A DNA stretch of 64,000 nt from Heterotrichella gracilis (taxonomy: Eukaryota; Sar; Xanthophyceae; Tribonematales; Xanthonemataceae), in NCBI GenBank assembly GCA_032358255.1, contig JAULBX010026940.1:62001-126000 (forward strand). The letters run 5' to 3'. A program made the position numbers and the translations under genes. Shown here piece by piece: positions 26,686-36,091 of the stretch. Position 1 is the stretch's first letter, and the number at the start of each line of letters is the position of its first letter. The notes under the pieces were generated by a model. It did not search any database. It saw only the letters and a program-made list of their open reading frames with translations, and had not been told where the DNA came from.

Positions 26686-26773
26686 GGGTTTTTTATTTGT
26701 TTGGCACATTATTAAAGTCTCCAAAATCAGCCACTTTACACAATTTTAGCAATTTAAACCCGTTATATAATTT

Positions 26774-27535
26774 CTGAAAAGGTTCGCTGCAATATTCTTC
26801 TTTCTTTTAATTTATTTTACCTCCATTTCACAAGAAAATGATGGCTATGGTATACACTTGCCTAAGTATTATAAACAGAAAATACAGTTTGGTTTTACTA
26901 TTGCAGCTAATTCAACAGACTTTAGATTAAATCCAAAACCTAACTCAGAATTTCCGGATACGGTAATTGGCACAACACGTTATCATATTAAAACCGTTTA
27001 TTCACAACCCGGCAAGGGATTCGCCATTGGTATTGTGAGCGATGCCCGTCTTCACGATTACATACACATTCGTTTTACGCCAAGTATAAGTTTCGCCTCG
27101 CGCAAAATTGAATACCGTTTATCGAATATAAGATTAGATAGTTTTAAAGTATTTCAAAAACAGGTTGAATCGGCTTTTTTGTTTTTTCCTTTAGAAGCAA
27201 AGATCCAATCTAAACGTCTTGGTAATTTTAGTGCTTATGTTATCGGGGGTGGTGGTTACTCTTTAGACCTTGCCTCAAGAAAAAAGGCAGCCGGTGTTCG
27301 CAGTGGTGGGCCAAATCAACTTGACGATAATGTAAAATTAAAACGCGACGATGTTTTTTATCGTGCAGGCGCAGGAACAGATTTCTATCTGCAATATTTT
27401 AAATTAGGGATAGAATTAAAATTATTAATCGGTACAAAAAATCTCTTGCGCCCCGAAAACAGCATCTTTACTAATAGTTTAGATAAAGTGCGCTCGCGCA
27501 TGGTAGTTTTTACTATTACCTTTGAGGGTTCCTGA
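26774..27535 (+). CDS. porT: Type IX secretion protein PorT, copy 1 (apparent CTG start)
   Basis: Outer-membrane beta-barrel component of the T9SS. The frame has a stop (TAA) at 26768-26770 and then TTT CTG AAA AGG. Starting at CTG 26774 gives MKRFAAIFFFLLIYFTSISQ, a model signal peptide, and 253 aa. Starting later (for example TTG 26858) would lose it. PorT marks: HIRFTPSISFASRKIEYRL, FPLEAKIQSKRLGNFSAYVIGGG, AGAGTDFYLQYFKLGIELK. Followed by a second copy. Confidence 0.85.
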   Translation: MKRFAAIFFFLLIYFTSISQENDGYGIHLPKYYKQKIQFGFTIAANSTDFRLNPKPNSEFPDTVIGTTRYHIKTVYSQPGKGFAIGIVSDARLHDYIHIRFTPSISFASRKIEYRLSNIRLDSFKVFQKQVESAFLFFPLEAKIQSKRLGNFSAYVIGGGGYSLDLASRKKAAGVRSGGPNQLDDNVKLKRDDVFYRAGAGTDFYLQYFKLGIELKLLIGTKNLLRPENSIFTNSLDKVRSRMVVFTITFEGS

Positions 27536-27644
27536 TATGCCATAATAGGGTAGATTTAAGTTTTTTTGTTCCTTTTCAGATTATAAAACCCAACTAAATC
27601 AATAACTTTACACCAGTTTATTGTTTAAAAGCGTTATATAATTT

Positions 27645-28403
27645 CTGAAAAGACTCGTCTCCATAACCATTGCCTTTTTAATTTCGTTTACCTCTTTTTC
27701 ACAGGAAAATGATGGTTATGGCGTGCATTTGCCTAAATTTTACAAACAAAAATTACATTTTGGTTTTACCATTGCCGGTAACTCTACCGATTTTAGAATA
27801 AACACAAAACCAACCTCACAATTTCCTGATACTGTAATTGGAACCACGCGCTATCGCATAAAAACGGTTTACTCGCAACCTGCGCCGGGTTTTGCCATTG
27901 GTATTGTTAGCGATGCGCGTTTACATGATTACTTACGCATTCGTTTTACACCAAGCATTAGCTTTGCGTCACGTAAAATAGAATACCGTTTGTCAAACGA
28001 AGCGCGAGATAGCTCTAAAGTATTTCAAAAGTTAGTTGAATCCGCGTTTCTGCTTTTTCCCTTAGAAGCAAAGATCCAATCCAAACGTCTTGGCAATTTT
28101 AGCGCTTATGTAATTGGTGGTGGTGGTTACTCCTTAGACCTTGCTTCGCGAAAAAAAGCAGCAGGTGTGAGTACCGGCGGACCAAACCAACTAGATGATA
28201 ACGTAAAACTGAAACGTGACGACATTTATTATAGTGCCGGTGCGGGCACCGATTTTTATTTAGAGTTTTTTAAGCTCGGTATCGAATTAAAATTATTAAT
28301 AGGCACAAAAAATTTATTGCGCCCCGAAAATAGTATCTTTACCAATAGTATAGAAAAAGTGCGCTCGCGCATGGTAGTTTTTACCGTTACGTTTGAGGGT
28401 TAA
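27645..28403 (+). CDS. Type IX secretion protein PorT, copy 2 (apparent CTG start)
   Basis: 252 aa paralogue of the preceding gene. The same arrangement of TAA, TTT, CTG, AAA occurs at the 5' end, and CTG 27645 gives signal peptide MKRLVSITIAFLISFTSFSQ. The barrel motifs are as in copy 1 (FPLEAKIQSKRLGNFSAYVIGGG, TDFYLEFFKLGIELK). The variable positions cluster in likely loops, for example IRLDSF versus EARDSS. Whether both copies work in secretion is unknown. Confidence 0.83.
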   Translation: MKRLVSITIAFLISFTSFSQENDGYGVHLPKFYKQKLHFGFTIAGNSTDFRINTKPTSQFPDTVIGTTRYRIKTVYSQPAPGFAIGIVSDARLHDYLRIRFTPSISFASRKIEYRLSNEARDSSKVFQKLVESAFLLFPLEAKIQSKRLGNFSAYVIGGGGYSLDLASRKKAAGVSTGGPNQLDDNVKLKRDDIYYSAGAGTDFYLEFFKLGIELKLLIGTKNLLRPENSIFTNSIEKVRSRMVVFTVTFEG

Positions 28404-28442
28404 TACATTTAAAATTTGAAGGATAAAATCCTTCCACTCATT

Positions 28443-30017
28443 ATGCAAACAAAATTACAACTTAAGGTTAGTCCACAAACCGCTGTTAACGAACAACTGC
28501 TAAAAGAAGAAGTAAAGCATCAACTTCAGCTTAAAGGTAATTCAAATTTATTTGTAAAAGTCCTTAAACGCAGTATTGACGCCCGTTCGCGGAGTATTGA
28601 AATTAATCTAACTGTTTTGGCTGTTGTAGACGAAGAATTTCAGGAAGAAAAAATTGAACTCAATTACCTTGATGTAACATCTTCAAAAAAAACTTGTCAC
28701 ATTATTGGTAGTGGCCCTGCGGGTTTATTTGCAGCATTACGTTGTTTGGAATTAGGTATTAAACCGATAATTTTTGAACGTGGAAAAAATATTAAAGATA
28801 GAAGAAGAGATCTTGCTGCAATAAATAAAGAACACGTTGTAAACCCCGAAAGCAATTATTGTTTTGGCGAAGGCGGTGCCGGTACATACAGTGATGGCAA
28901 GCTTTACACGCGTTCAAGCAAACGGGGCGACATTGATAAGATCTTAAAAACCTTTGTATCGCATGGCGCCAGTAGAGAAATTTTAGTGGATGCGCATCCC
29001 CATATTGGCACCAATAAATTACCTCAGCTTATTGAACAGATACGAGGAACTATTTTAAGTTTTGGCGGCGAAATACATTTTAACTCCAAACTCACAGATC
29101 TTAAAATTGAAAAAGAAACTATTTCTGCTATTACCATATTAAACGAAAAAGGAGAACAGGAAATTCCTGTTCAAAAATTAATATTAGCTACAGGTCACTC
29201 TGCGCGTGACATTTACGAGCTTTTAAACTCGAAAAACATTTTAATTGAAGCAAAACCTTTTGCTTTAGGTATTAGGGTAGAACATCCACAACAACTCATA
29301 GACAAGATCCAATATCATTGCGGCAGCATGGAAGAAGTTATAACAAAGCGTGAATTTTTACCGGCCGCAAGTTATAGCCTTGTACACCAGGTAAAAGGGC
29401 GCGGTGTTTATTCGTTTTGCATGTGTCCTGGTGGCATTATTGCGCCTTGCGCCACAGCACAAGAAGAAGTGGTTACAAACGGTTGGAGTCCAAGCAAACG
29501 AAATAACCCTTATGCCAACAGTGGCATTGTGGTTGGTCTAGAGCTGTTGGATTTTGAGCCTTTTAAAGAGTTTGGTCCGTTAGCAGGTTTAGAATTTCAA
29601 AAACAATTAGAAAAAAAGGCCTGGACCTTTGGTGGTAAAACACAAACAGCGCCAGCGCAACGTTTGCAGGATTTTATAAACGGCAAGTTTAGCTCCGCCC
29701 TACCCGATTGTAGTTATCAACCCGGATTAAAAAGTGTAGATATGCAGCAGGTGTTAGGGAAACTAATTGGCCCTGCTTTAAAAGAAGGTTTAAAGGCCTT
29801 TGGAGGCAAAATGCGGGGCTATTTAACCAACGATGCAGTAGTTGTTGGTGTTGAATCGCGCACCTCAACACCGGTGCGTATTCCGCGTGATAAAGATCAT
29901 TTAAACCACCCTCAATTAAAAAATCTTTTTCCTTGTGGTGAAGGTGCTGGATATGCTGGTGGTATTGTAAGTGCCGCTATGGATGGCGAGCGTTGCGCCG
30001 ATAAACTTTTCGTATAA
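28443..30017 (+). CDS. NAD(P)/FAD-dependent dehydrogenase (COG2509 type)
   Basis: 524 aa from ATG 28443; a TTG at 28416 is an upstream alternative. The FAD-binding motif IIGSGPAGLFAALRCLELG lies near residue 92 after an N-terminal ferredoxin-like part. Other marks are NYCFGEGGAGTYSDGKLYTR, FCMCPGGIIAPCATA and the C-terminal GEGAGYAGGIVSAAMDG. This family of uncharacterised flavoprotein dehydrogenases is widespread; the substrate is unknown. Confidence 0.88.
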   Translation: MQTKLQLKVSPQTAVNEQLLKEEVKHQLQLKGNSNLFVKVLKRSIDARSRSIEINLTVLAVVDEEFQEEKIELNYLDVTSSKKTCHIIGSGPAGLFAALRCLELGIKPIIFERGKNIKDRRRDLAAINKEHVVNPESNYCFGEGGAGTYSDGKLYTRSSKRGDIDKILKTFVSHGASREILVDAHPHIGTNKLPQLIEQIRGTILSFGGEIHFNSKLTDLKIEKETISAITILNEKGEQEIPVQKLILATGHSARDIYELLNSKNILIEAKPFALGIRVEHPQQLIDKIQYHCGSMEEVITKREFLPAASYSLVHQVKGRGVYSFCMCPGGIIAPCATAQEEVVTNGWSPSKRNNPYANSGIVVGLELLDFEPFKEFGPLAGLEFQKQLEKKAWTFGGKTQTAPAQRLQDFINGKFSSALPDCSYQPGLKSVDMQQVLGKLIGPALKEGLKAFGGKMRGYLTNDAVVVGVESRTSTPVRIPRDKDHLNHPQLKNLFPCGEGAGYAGGIVSAAMDGERCADKLFV

Positions 30018-30039
30018 ACATTTCTCTTTGTTTTCTGTT

Positions 30040-30057
30040 AGCTAAAATATTTTAGCT
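30040..30057. promoter_or_regulatory. 18-bp perfect palindrome upstream of the TPR/SpoIIE gene
   Basis: AGCTAAAATATTTTAGCT is perfectly symmetrical. It ends 15 bases before the -7 element at 30073, covering the -33 region, so it could be an operator. It could also be a weak terminator for the gene before it, though no T run follows. Confidence 0.4.
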
Positions 30058-30072
30058 CCTTACATATTTTCT

Positions 30073-30080
30073 TAAGTTTG
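30073..30080 (+). promoter_or_regulatory. -7 element of the TPR/SpoIIE gene
   Basis: TAAGTTTG, a full consensus match, ending 8 bases before the ATG at 30089. The mRNA would have almost no leader. Confidence 0.55.
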
Positions 30081-30088
30081 TATAAGAA

Positions 30089-32188
30089 ATGAATCCATTA
30101 TTTATTATAACGATTTTTTTTAGCATTACTTTACAAGTATACTGCCAGGTAATACCAAAAATAGTTTATGAGGCTGTTGCAAATAAAGATCCAAAACAAC
30201 AGGTTATAATACTTGATTCGATTGCAATTAAATACCGTGATAACGACCCACAAAAATCTATAGCTATTTCGAAATATGCTTTGCGTATAGCAAAAGCAAA
30301 TAGTTTTAAAAAACCTGTGGTTAGGGTGTTTCTTACACTTGCCCGAACCTATCGCTCACAAGGACTATATGACAGTTCGCTTGCGTTTGTAGATAGCGCA
30401 AGGGTTTTTGCTACTAATAACAAAATAACATCGCAATATGCCAATATTTTTGATTTTGAAGGCCTCACCCGCATGCGAATGGGAAATTATGAGCTTGCAG
30501 CAAAATGCTTTTTTAAATGTATTGAATTTGCAGAGATCGAAAAAGATTCTTTACGTCTGCACAATGGTTTTGAGCATCTGGGGTCCTTAAATTTTTATCG
30601 GGAGGATTATAAAAACGCTGTAAAATTTTATAAAAAATCGTTGTCCTATATCGATCCTAAAGTCGATCAGGGATTATATGTTTCGACCCTCGATAACATA
30701 GGCCTTGGTTTTTCGAATTTAGAAAAATTTGATTCAGCGTTATTCTATCAGAAAAGATCGGTCGAAATAATAGAACAGCTGGGCGATTCGAGTTTTTTAG
30801 CAGAAAGTTATATTAATTTAGGTTCTACTTTAATGAATCTTAAAAAATATAAAGAAGCTGAGCTCTTTATTAGCAAAGCCTATGCAATAAATATTTCACT
30901 TGGCAGGGAATATGCGATTCAGCTCTCGAACTTATACATGGGTAAGGTGTATTTGGAAACAAAACGTCCTAAACTCGCTTTACCATATCTTGAAAAAAGT
31001 CTGGCTATAGCCGAGAAGCTAAAAATATTTGTTCAAATAAAAGAATCGGTCTCTAATTTATCTTCCGCCTATGAGGATCTTGGCGATTATAAAAAATCAA
31101 ATGTTTATTTAAAAAAACTAGTAACAGTGATGGAAAATATAGCCAAAGAGGATAATGCTAGATCCATTAATGAGCTCTCTGCCAAATACGAAACAGAAAA
31201 AAAACAACAGGAGATACAACTGCTTACGCAGGATAAACTATTAAAAGAACACACCATTCAAAAAGACCGGTATATTAAATTATTCATTGGTATCGTAGCA
31301 GGTTTGCTTTTATTATTGAGCGTTATTTTTATTTATCGTTTCAGGGAAAAGAAAAAAGACAATAATTTATTAGCTTCACAAAAAAATAAAATAGAGAGCC
31401 AGAAAGAGGAATTACAGCATAAAAATAAAGAAATTACAGACAGTATAAATTACGCCAATCGCATACAAGGCTCTGTGCTTCCTTCCGCAAACCTTATAAA
31501 AACACTATTCCCAAATTCCTTCATTTATTTTCAGCCAAAGGATATTGTAAGTGGTGACTTTTACTGGATAGCGCAAAACAGTAGTTATATTTATTATGCT
31601 GTTGCAGATTGCACAGGTCATGGGGTTCCCGGCGCTATGATGAGTATGCTCGGTAATAGCTTATTGAACCAGATTGTTCTTAATTCAAAAATAGATTCGC
31701 CGGATATTATTTTAAAAGAATTGCATTTTCATGTAGTGAAAACACTGAATGAAAACATGCAGCAGCGTGAATCGAAAGACGGAATGGATATTGCACTAAC
31801 GCGCATTGATCTTAAAAACAAAAAGGTGCTTTTCGCCGGCGCTGGAAGGCCTTTATATGTTATTAAAAATAGTGCTCTGGAGATCTATAAAGCAGACAAA
31901 TATTCCATTGGTGGCATTTATGACACCGGGGAGGTAAATTATCTTTTACACGAAATTAAAATAGATGCGCCAACGCAATTATACATGTTTACTGATGGGG
32001 TTTCGGATCAATTTGGCGGACCAAAAGGCAAAAAGTTTATGAGCAAACAATTACAGGAAATTTTGCTAGAAACAGCCTACTTGCCTGTAAACGATCAGGA
32101 ACAGCGTTTTAAAACCATTTTCGAGTCCTGGAAAAGCATGGTAGAACAAACAGATGATGTTACTTTGATCTCTGTCCGTTTATCATAA
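30089..32188 (+). CDS. TPR sensor with SpoIIE-type PP2C serine phosphatase
   Basis: 699 aa. Signal peptide (about 1-20), periplasmic TPR array (about 70-355, repeats such as LGSLNFYREDYKNAVKFYKK), one membrane span (about 399-418), a coiled-coil (about 425-455), then a cytoplasmic SpoIIE phosphatase domain. Metal-binding aspartates are in VSGDFYW, VADCTGHGVPGAMMS, MFTDGVSDQFGG and QTDDVTLI. The arrangement suggests a signal sensed outside controls dephosphorylation of an inner partner, often an anti-sigma antagonist in other phyla; no such partner gene is adjacent. Confidence 0.92.
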   Translation: MNPLFIITIFFSITLQVYCQVIPKIVYEAVANKDPKQQVIILDSIAIKYRDNDPQKSIAISKYALRIAKANSFKKPVVRVFLTLARTYRSQGLYDSSLAFVDSARVFATNNKITSQYANIFDFEGLTRMRMGNYELAAKCFFKCIEFAEIEKDSLRLHNGFEHLGSLNFYREDYKNAVKFYKKSLSYIDPKVDQGLYVSTLDNIGLGFSNLEKFDSALFYQKRSVEIIEQLGDSSFLAESYINLGSTLMNLKKYKEAELFISKAYAINISLGREYAIQLSNLYMGKVYLETKRPKLALPYLEKSLAIAEKLKIFVQIKESVSNLSSAYEDLGDYKKSNVYLKKLVTVMENIAKEDNARSINELSAKYETEKKQQEIQLLTQDKLLKEHTIQKDRYIKLFIGIVAGLLLLLSVIFIYRFREKKKDNNLLASQKNKIESQKEELQHKNKEITDSINYANRIQGSVLPSANLIKTLFPNSFIYFQPKDIVSGDFYWIAQNSSYIYYAVADCTGHGVPGAMMSMLGNSLLNQIVLNSKIDSPDIILKELHFHVVKTLNENMQQRESKDGMDIALTRIDLKNKKVLFAGAGRPLYVIKNSALEIYKADKYSIGGIYDTGEVNYLLHEIKIDAPTQLYMFTDGVSDQFGGPKGKKFMSKQLQEILLETAYLPVNDQEQRFKTIFESWKSMVEQTDDVTLISVRLS

Positions 32189-32221
32189 AAATAACGGCTC
32201 TTTTCAACCAATTAAAAATAT

Positions 32222-32229
32222 TACATTTG
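32222..32229 (+). promoter_or_regulatory. -7 element of trpS
   Basis: TACATTTG, full consensus, ending 10 bases before the ATG at 32240. Confidence 0.55.
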
Positions 32230-32239
32230 CAATATACTT

Positions 32240-33214
32240 ATGGCACGCATTTTAACAGGCATACAAAGCACAAACGTTCCGCACTTAGGCAATATTCTTG
32301 GCGCAATATTACCGGCTATTGAATTAAGCCATGATGAAAAAAACGACAGTCTTTTTTTTATAGCAGACATGCATACACTTACACAAATAAAGGATGCAGC
32401 TTTTGTAAAACAAAGTACCAATGCCGTTGCGGCAACCTGGTTAGCGTTTGGTTTAGACCCTAATAAAACCATATTCTACCGTCAAAGCCGTATACCTCAG
32501 GTTACAGAGCTAACCTGGTATTTAAATTGTTTTGCCCCTTATCCAATGTTGGCCAATGCCCATTCATTCAAAGACAGAATGAACCGCTTAAGTGAAGTAA
32601 ACGCGGGCATATTTATTTATCCGGTTTTAATGGCGGCCGATATTTTATTGTATGATGCCCAATATGTTCCGGTTGGTAAAGACCAGATGCAACATTTAGA
32701 AATTACTGCTGATATCGCAAAAGCCTTTAATCATAAGCTTGGTAAAGAGATCTTTATCATACCCGAAGGCAAAATTGATGAGCGTGTAATGATTGTGCCT
32801 GGAATTGATGGACAAAAAATGAGCAAGTCGTACAACAATTTCATTAATCTTTTTTTACCTGAAAAGGAATTAAAAAAAGTGATCATGAGCATTGTTACGG
32901 ATAGCAAAGGTTTGGAAGAGCCTAAGGATCCCGATACAGATAATGTTTTTAAGCTGTACAGACTTTTAGGAAGCGAAAAACAAACCGAGGAATTACGTCA
33001 GAATTATATTAAAGGCAACTTTGGTTACGGCCACGCAAAAACAGCTTTGCTAGAATTGATCCTTGATAAATTTAAAGAACAACGCAAAACATTTGATCAT
33101 TTAATGGCCAACACAAATATCCTTGAAAAAGAATTAGCGATTGGCGAAGCGAAAGCTACGAAAATGGCTAACGAAAAATTAAAACAGGTTAGAGAAGTGC
33201 TTGGATATAATTAA
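32240..33214 (+). CDS. trpS: Tryptophan-tRNA ligase
   Basis: Class I aminoacyl-tRNA synthetase, 324 aa, normal length. The HIGH-type motif is HLGN (residues 15-18), the KMSKS loop is in GQKMSKSYNN (near 192), and PVLMAADILLYDA and PVGKDQMQHLE are TrpRS marks. Its stop abuts the convergent hmgA stop with no spacer. Confidence 0.97.
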   Translation: MARILTGIQSTNVPHLGNILGAILPAIELSHDEKNDSLFFIADMHTLTQIKDAAFVKQSTNAVAATWLAFGLDPNKTIFYRQSRIPQVTELTWYLNCFAPYPMLANAHSFKDRMNRLSEVNAGIFIYPVLMAADILLYDAQYVPVGKDQMQHLEITADIAKAFNHKLGKEIFIIPEGKIDERVMIVPGIDGQKMSKSYNNFINLFLPEKELKKVIMSIVTDSKGLEEPKDPDTDNVFKLYRLLGSEKQTEELRQNYIKGNFGYGHAKTALLELILDKFKEQRKTFDHLMANTNILEKELAIGEAKATKMANEKLKQVREVLGYN

Positions 33215-34372
33215 TTACTCCACCCAGCTTTTATAATACTTTCCATCGTCAATTCCCATAGCATCTTCGGTTACCATTAAAGGTCTGAAAGTATCGATCA
33301 TTACGGCTAACTCTTGTGTCTCTTTTTGACCAATGCTTCGTTCCATTGCTCCAGGTGCCGGACCGTGTGGAATGCCTTTTGGGTGTAAAGTAATGTGACC
33401 TTGTTCAATATTATTGCGGCTCATAAAATCGCCATCCACATAATACAATACTTCATCACTGTCAATATTACTATGATTATATGGCGCTGGAATCGCCAGC
33501 GGATGGTAATCGTAAACACGAGGGCAAAAACTGCACACTACAAAACCGCTTGTTTCAAACGTTTGGTGCACCGGTGGTGGCTGGTGCACACGGCCTGTAA
33601 TGGGTTCAAAATTGTGAATAGAAAAGCCCCATGGAAAATTATAACCGTCCCATCCAACAACATCAAAGGGATGTGTGGCATATACAATTTCATGCATCAT
33701 GCCTTCCTTTTTTGTTTTAATGATAAAGTCGCCTTTTTCATCATGTATCTCTAATTCTGTAGGTAATTTATAATCGCGCTCGCAAAAAGGCGAGTGCTCT
33801 AATAATTGTCCCTGTGAGTTCTTATAACGTTTTGGTGTGTAGTAAGGCGATTTGCTTTCGCAAAACAACAAGCGGTTGTCGGTGGTCTCAAAATGCATTT
33901 GGTAGATCATTCCACGAGGAATAATTAAGTAATCACCATACTCAAAGGGGATATTGCCCATAAACGTCTTTAAAGTGCCTTTACCTTTATGAATAAAAAG
34001 CATTTCATCAGCATCTGCATTCTTGTAAAAATATTCTGTCTGACTTTTTGTAGGAGCCGCTAAGCCAATAGCGCAATCACTATTTATCAATAACGTTTTT
34101 CTGCTTTCTAAATAATCTGCAACTGGTTTTATTTCAAATCCTTTAAGCAGTAGCGCCTTAATGTTCTTGCCAATTGCAATTTTTGGTTCAACAGAATAGC
34201 TCTTTAAAATTTCTTTTACCTGTGTTGGCCTGTGCGTGTGGTACAACAAAGAGTCCATGCCGCTAAAACCTTCGGTTCCAAACAGCTGTTCGTAATAATG
34301 ATCTCCTTTTTCGCTTTTGAAAATGGTGTGACGCTTTGGTGGAATTTTTCCTAGTTTATGATAGATCGGCAT
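33215..34372 (-). CDS. hmgA: Homogentisate 1,2-dioxygenase
   Basis: Cupin-fold iron dioxygenase that opens homogentisate in tyrosine catabolism, 385 aa. Key stretches: EMLFIHKGKGTLKTFMGNI, GDYLIIPRGMIYQM, the iron/substrate region PPPVHQTFE and HPKGIPHGPAPGA. No other gene of the pathway lies beside it in this window. Confidence 0.92.
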   Translation of the reverse strand: MPIYHKLGKIPPKRHTIFKSEKGDHYYEQLFGTEGFSGMDSLLYHTHRPTQVKEILKSYSVEPKIAIGKNIKALLLKGFEIKPVADYLESRKTLLINSDCAIGLAAPTKSQTEYFYKNADADEMLFIHKGKGTLKTFMGNIPFEYGDYLIIPRGMIYQMHFETTDNRLLFCESKSPYYTPKRYKNSQGQLLEHSPFCERDYKLPTELEIHDEKGDFIIKTKKEGMMHEIVYATHPFDVVGWDGYNFPWGFSIHNFEPITGRVHQPPPVHQTFETSGFVVCSFCPRVYDYHPLAIPAPYNHSNIDSDEVLYYVDGDFMSRNNIEQGHITLHPKGIPHGPAPGAMERSIGQKETQELAVMIDTFRPLMVTEDAMGIDDGKYYKSWVE

Positions 34373-34387
34373 CTCTTTTGTATTAAG

Positions 34388-34912
34388 TTATTTAACCAGT
34401 TTTGCTTTTACATGAACCGTTTGGTCCATTTTTAATTGTTGTGTTGCTGCTAATCCTGTTTGAATGGTAACATTAACCCTGAATTGTATCTTATCTTTAA
34501 AAATATATTCTTTAATACTTACATCCTGTAGATCCATTGCTAACGATGAAACGCCTTGAGGAATGCTGGTCTTAGAGGCAATTAAAATATCGCCCATTCC
34601 GCTTGTTTTTAAATAAATGCTAAGCGATTTTAAAAAATTTAAATTACCGTTAGCAACCGAAAGATCAAATTTCGTTAACTTAATTTCATCCACTAAATTT
34701 TGAACCGTTTTTTCGGATGTAAATTTATCTTTAGAATTTGTAGGGATCTCCGGACTGTCAAAATCCGCAGGCACATTAACCGTTATGCTGGTTGATGGGA
34801 TCGTAAGTGTGCTTGTATAATCAATATCAAATTCTGTTGGCTTATCTTTTTTGCAGGAAAGATTAAGTGCCACTAAGGAAAAAATAATTAATACTCCAAG
34901 AATTTTTTTCAT
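34388..34912 (-). CDS. Lipoprotein of unknown function
   Basis: 174 aa with lipobox LSC at residue 20 after MKKILGVLIIFSLVALN. The mature part is predicted mostly beta strand and Ser/Thr-rich (STLTIPSTSITVNVPADF). No motif recognised. It lies 9 bases after trhO and 15 before hmgA on the same strand. Confidence 0.7.
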   Translation of the reverse strand: MKKILGVLIIFSLVALNLSCKKDKPTEFDIDYTSTLTIPSTSITVNVPADFDSPEIPTNSKDKFTSEKTVQNLVDEIKLTKFDLSVANGNLNFLKSLSIYLKTSGMGDILIASKTSIPQGVSSLAMDLQDVSIKEYIFKDKIQFRVNVTIQTGLAATQQLKMDQTVHVKAKLVK

Positions 34913-34921
34913 ATTCGTAAT

Positions 34922-35992
34922 TTAAATATTCTTTAAAGATAAATTATTTTTTATAATCTCTTTAAGATTTGGCCTTAACCTGCTTTTATAAACAGCCAAA
35001 CACTCCGGTCCGTTTTTTACCCTTCCTTTTCGCAAAGCCCGCTGTTCTTCAATAGGTAAGGCCGCAATGGTCATGCACTCAGGCGTACAGCAGCCTTTCA
35101 TTTTCTCTGCACAATCCGCGCACTGAATAAATAATAAATGGCAATCGTCGTTTTTACAATTCACGTGTGTATCACAAGGCTTGCCGCATTGATGACATTC
35201 ACTTAAAACATCATCAGTAATTCGCTCACCTATTCGCTCATCAAACACAAAGTTTATTCCTTTAAACTTGCTTTCTATGCCTAACTCCTTTACTTCTTTT
35301 GCATATTGAATAATGCCGCCATGCAAATGATTAACGTCTTTAAATCCTTTATATTTAAAATAAGCGCTTGCCTTTTCGCAACGTATGCCGCCAGTGCAAT
35401 ACATCAATATCTTTTTATCTTCCTGTCCGTTCAAATGATCAATTACCAGGGGTAATTCTTCTCTAAAAGTATCTGCATCAGGCGTAAAAGCGCCTTCAAA
35501 CCTACCCACTTCACTTTCGTAATGGTTGCGCATATCCACAACAATGGTATTTGGGTCTTCCAATGCTTTATTAAACTCCACTGCATTTAGGTAAGTTCCT
35601 GTTTTTGCCGCGTCAAACTTTGGATCGTTTATTCCATCAGAAACAATTTTTTCTTTTACCTTAATTACCAGTTTGTAAAACGATTTTCCGTTGCCATCCA
35701 CGGCATGTTTAAAAGGCACATCTTTAAAATAAGCTAAGCTATAAACATACTTTACAAACTCGTCCCAGCGCTCGGATGGAACGCTCATCTGAGCATTAAT
35801 GCCTTCGTGGGCAATATAGATCCTGCCAAAGCAGTTCCAAGCGCTCCAGGTCTTAAAAAGCTCATCTCTTAATTCTTGTGGGTTGGGGATTGTAACATAA
35901 CGGTAAAACGAAATTGTTTTACGCTCAATGTTCTCTTCTTTTAAACGTTGTTTTAAAACGTCTTTGTTTTCTCGGTTTACCAATAAGGCCAT
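34922..35992 (-). CDS. trhO: tRNA uridine(34) hydroxylase (rhodanese TrhO/YceA)
   Basis: Forms 5-hydroxyuridine at tRNA wobble position 34. 356 aa. N-terminal acylphosphatase-like domain (about 20-110), central rhodanese domain with active-site loop MYCTGGIRCEK, and a Cys-rich C-terminal zinc region (CHQCGKPCDTHVNC then CADCAEKMKGCCTPEC). Full length; single promoter region shared with the divergent dehydrogenase. Confidence 0.95.
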   Translation of the reverse strand: MALLVNRENKDVLKQRLKEENIERKTISFYRYVTIPNPQELRDELFKTWSAWNCFGRIYIAHEGINAQMSVPSERWDEFVKYVYSLAYFKDVPFKHAVDGNGKSFYKLVIKVKEKIVSDGINDPKFDAAKTGTYLNAVEFNKALEDPNTIVVDMRNHYESEVGRFEGAFTPDADTFREELPLVIDHLNGQEDKKILMYCTGGIRCEKASAYFKYKGFKDVNHLHGGIIQYAKEVKELGIESKFKGINFVFDERIGERITDDVLSECHQCGKPCDTHVNCKNDDCHLLFIQCADCAEKMKGCCTPECMTIAALPIEEQRALRKGRVKNGPECLAVYKSRLRPNLKEIIKNNLSLKNI

Positions 35993-36052
35993 AACGATAA
36001 AAATAATTGCAGTTTATATTATCATTTGTAATTTATTTTTGGCTTTATACTT

Positions 36053-36065
36053 TGTACAGCGTACA
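36053..36065. promoter_or_regulatory. Inverted repeat in the trhO / dehydrogenase divergent region
   Basis: TGTAC-AGC-GTACA, a perfect 5-bp dyad with a 3-base centre, between two divergent genes. A possible regulator site; no regulator identified. Confidence 0.35.
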
Positions 36066-36091
36066 TTGTAGGCAGTTTCAAAAATTATAAT

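Larger units (their letters stand above)
26761..28403 (+). repeat. Tandem duplication of the porT gene with its upstream region
   Basis: Two direct copies (about 26720-27535 and 27595-28403). The similarity covers the whole gene and about 50 bases before it, including an identical CGTTATATAATTTCTGAAAAG (26761-26781, 27632-27652). Protein identity is high: I count about 29 differences in some 224 aligned residues. The third bases of codons differ often, so the duplication is not recent. Confidence 0.9.

Noticed and set aside
30040-30057. Terminator of the FAD dehydrogenase gene
   Set aside because: Perfect stem but AT-rich and with no T run; kept as a possible operator instead.
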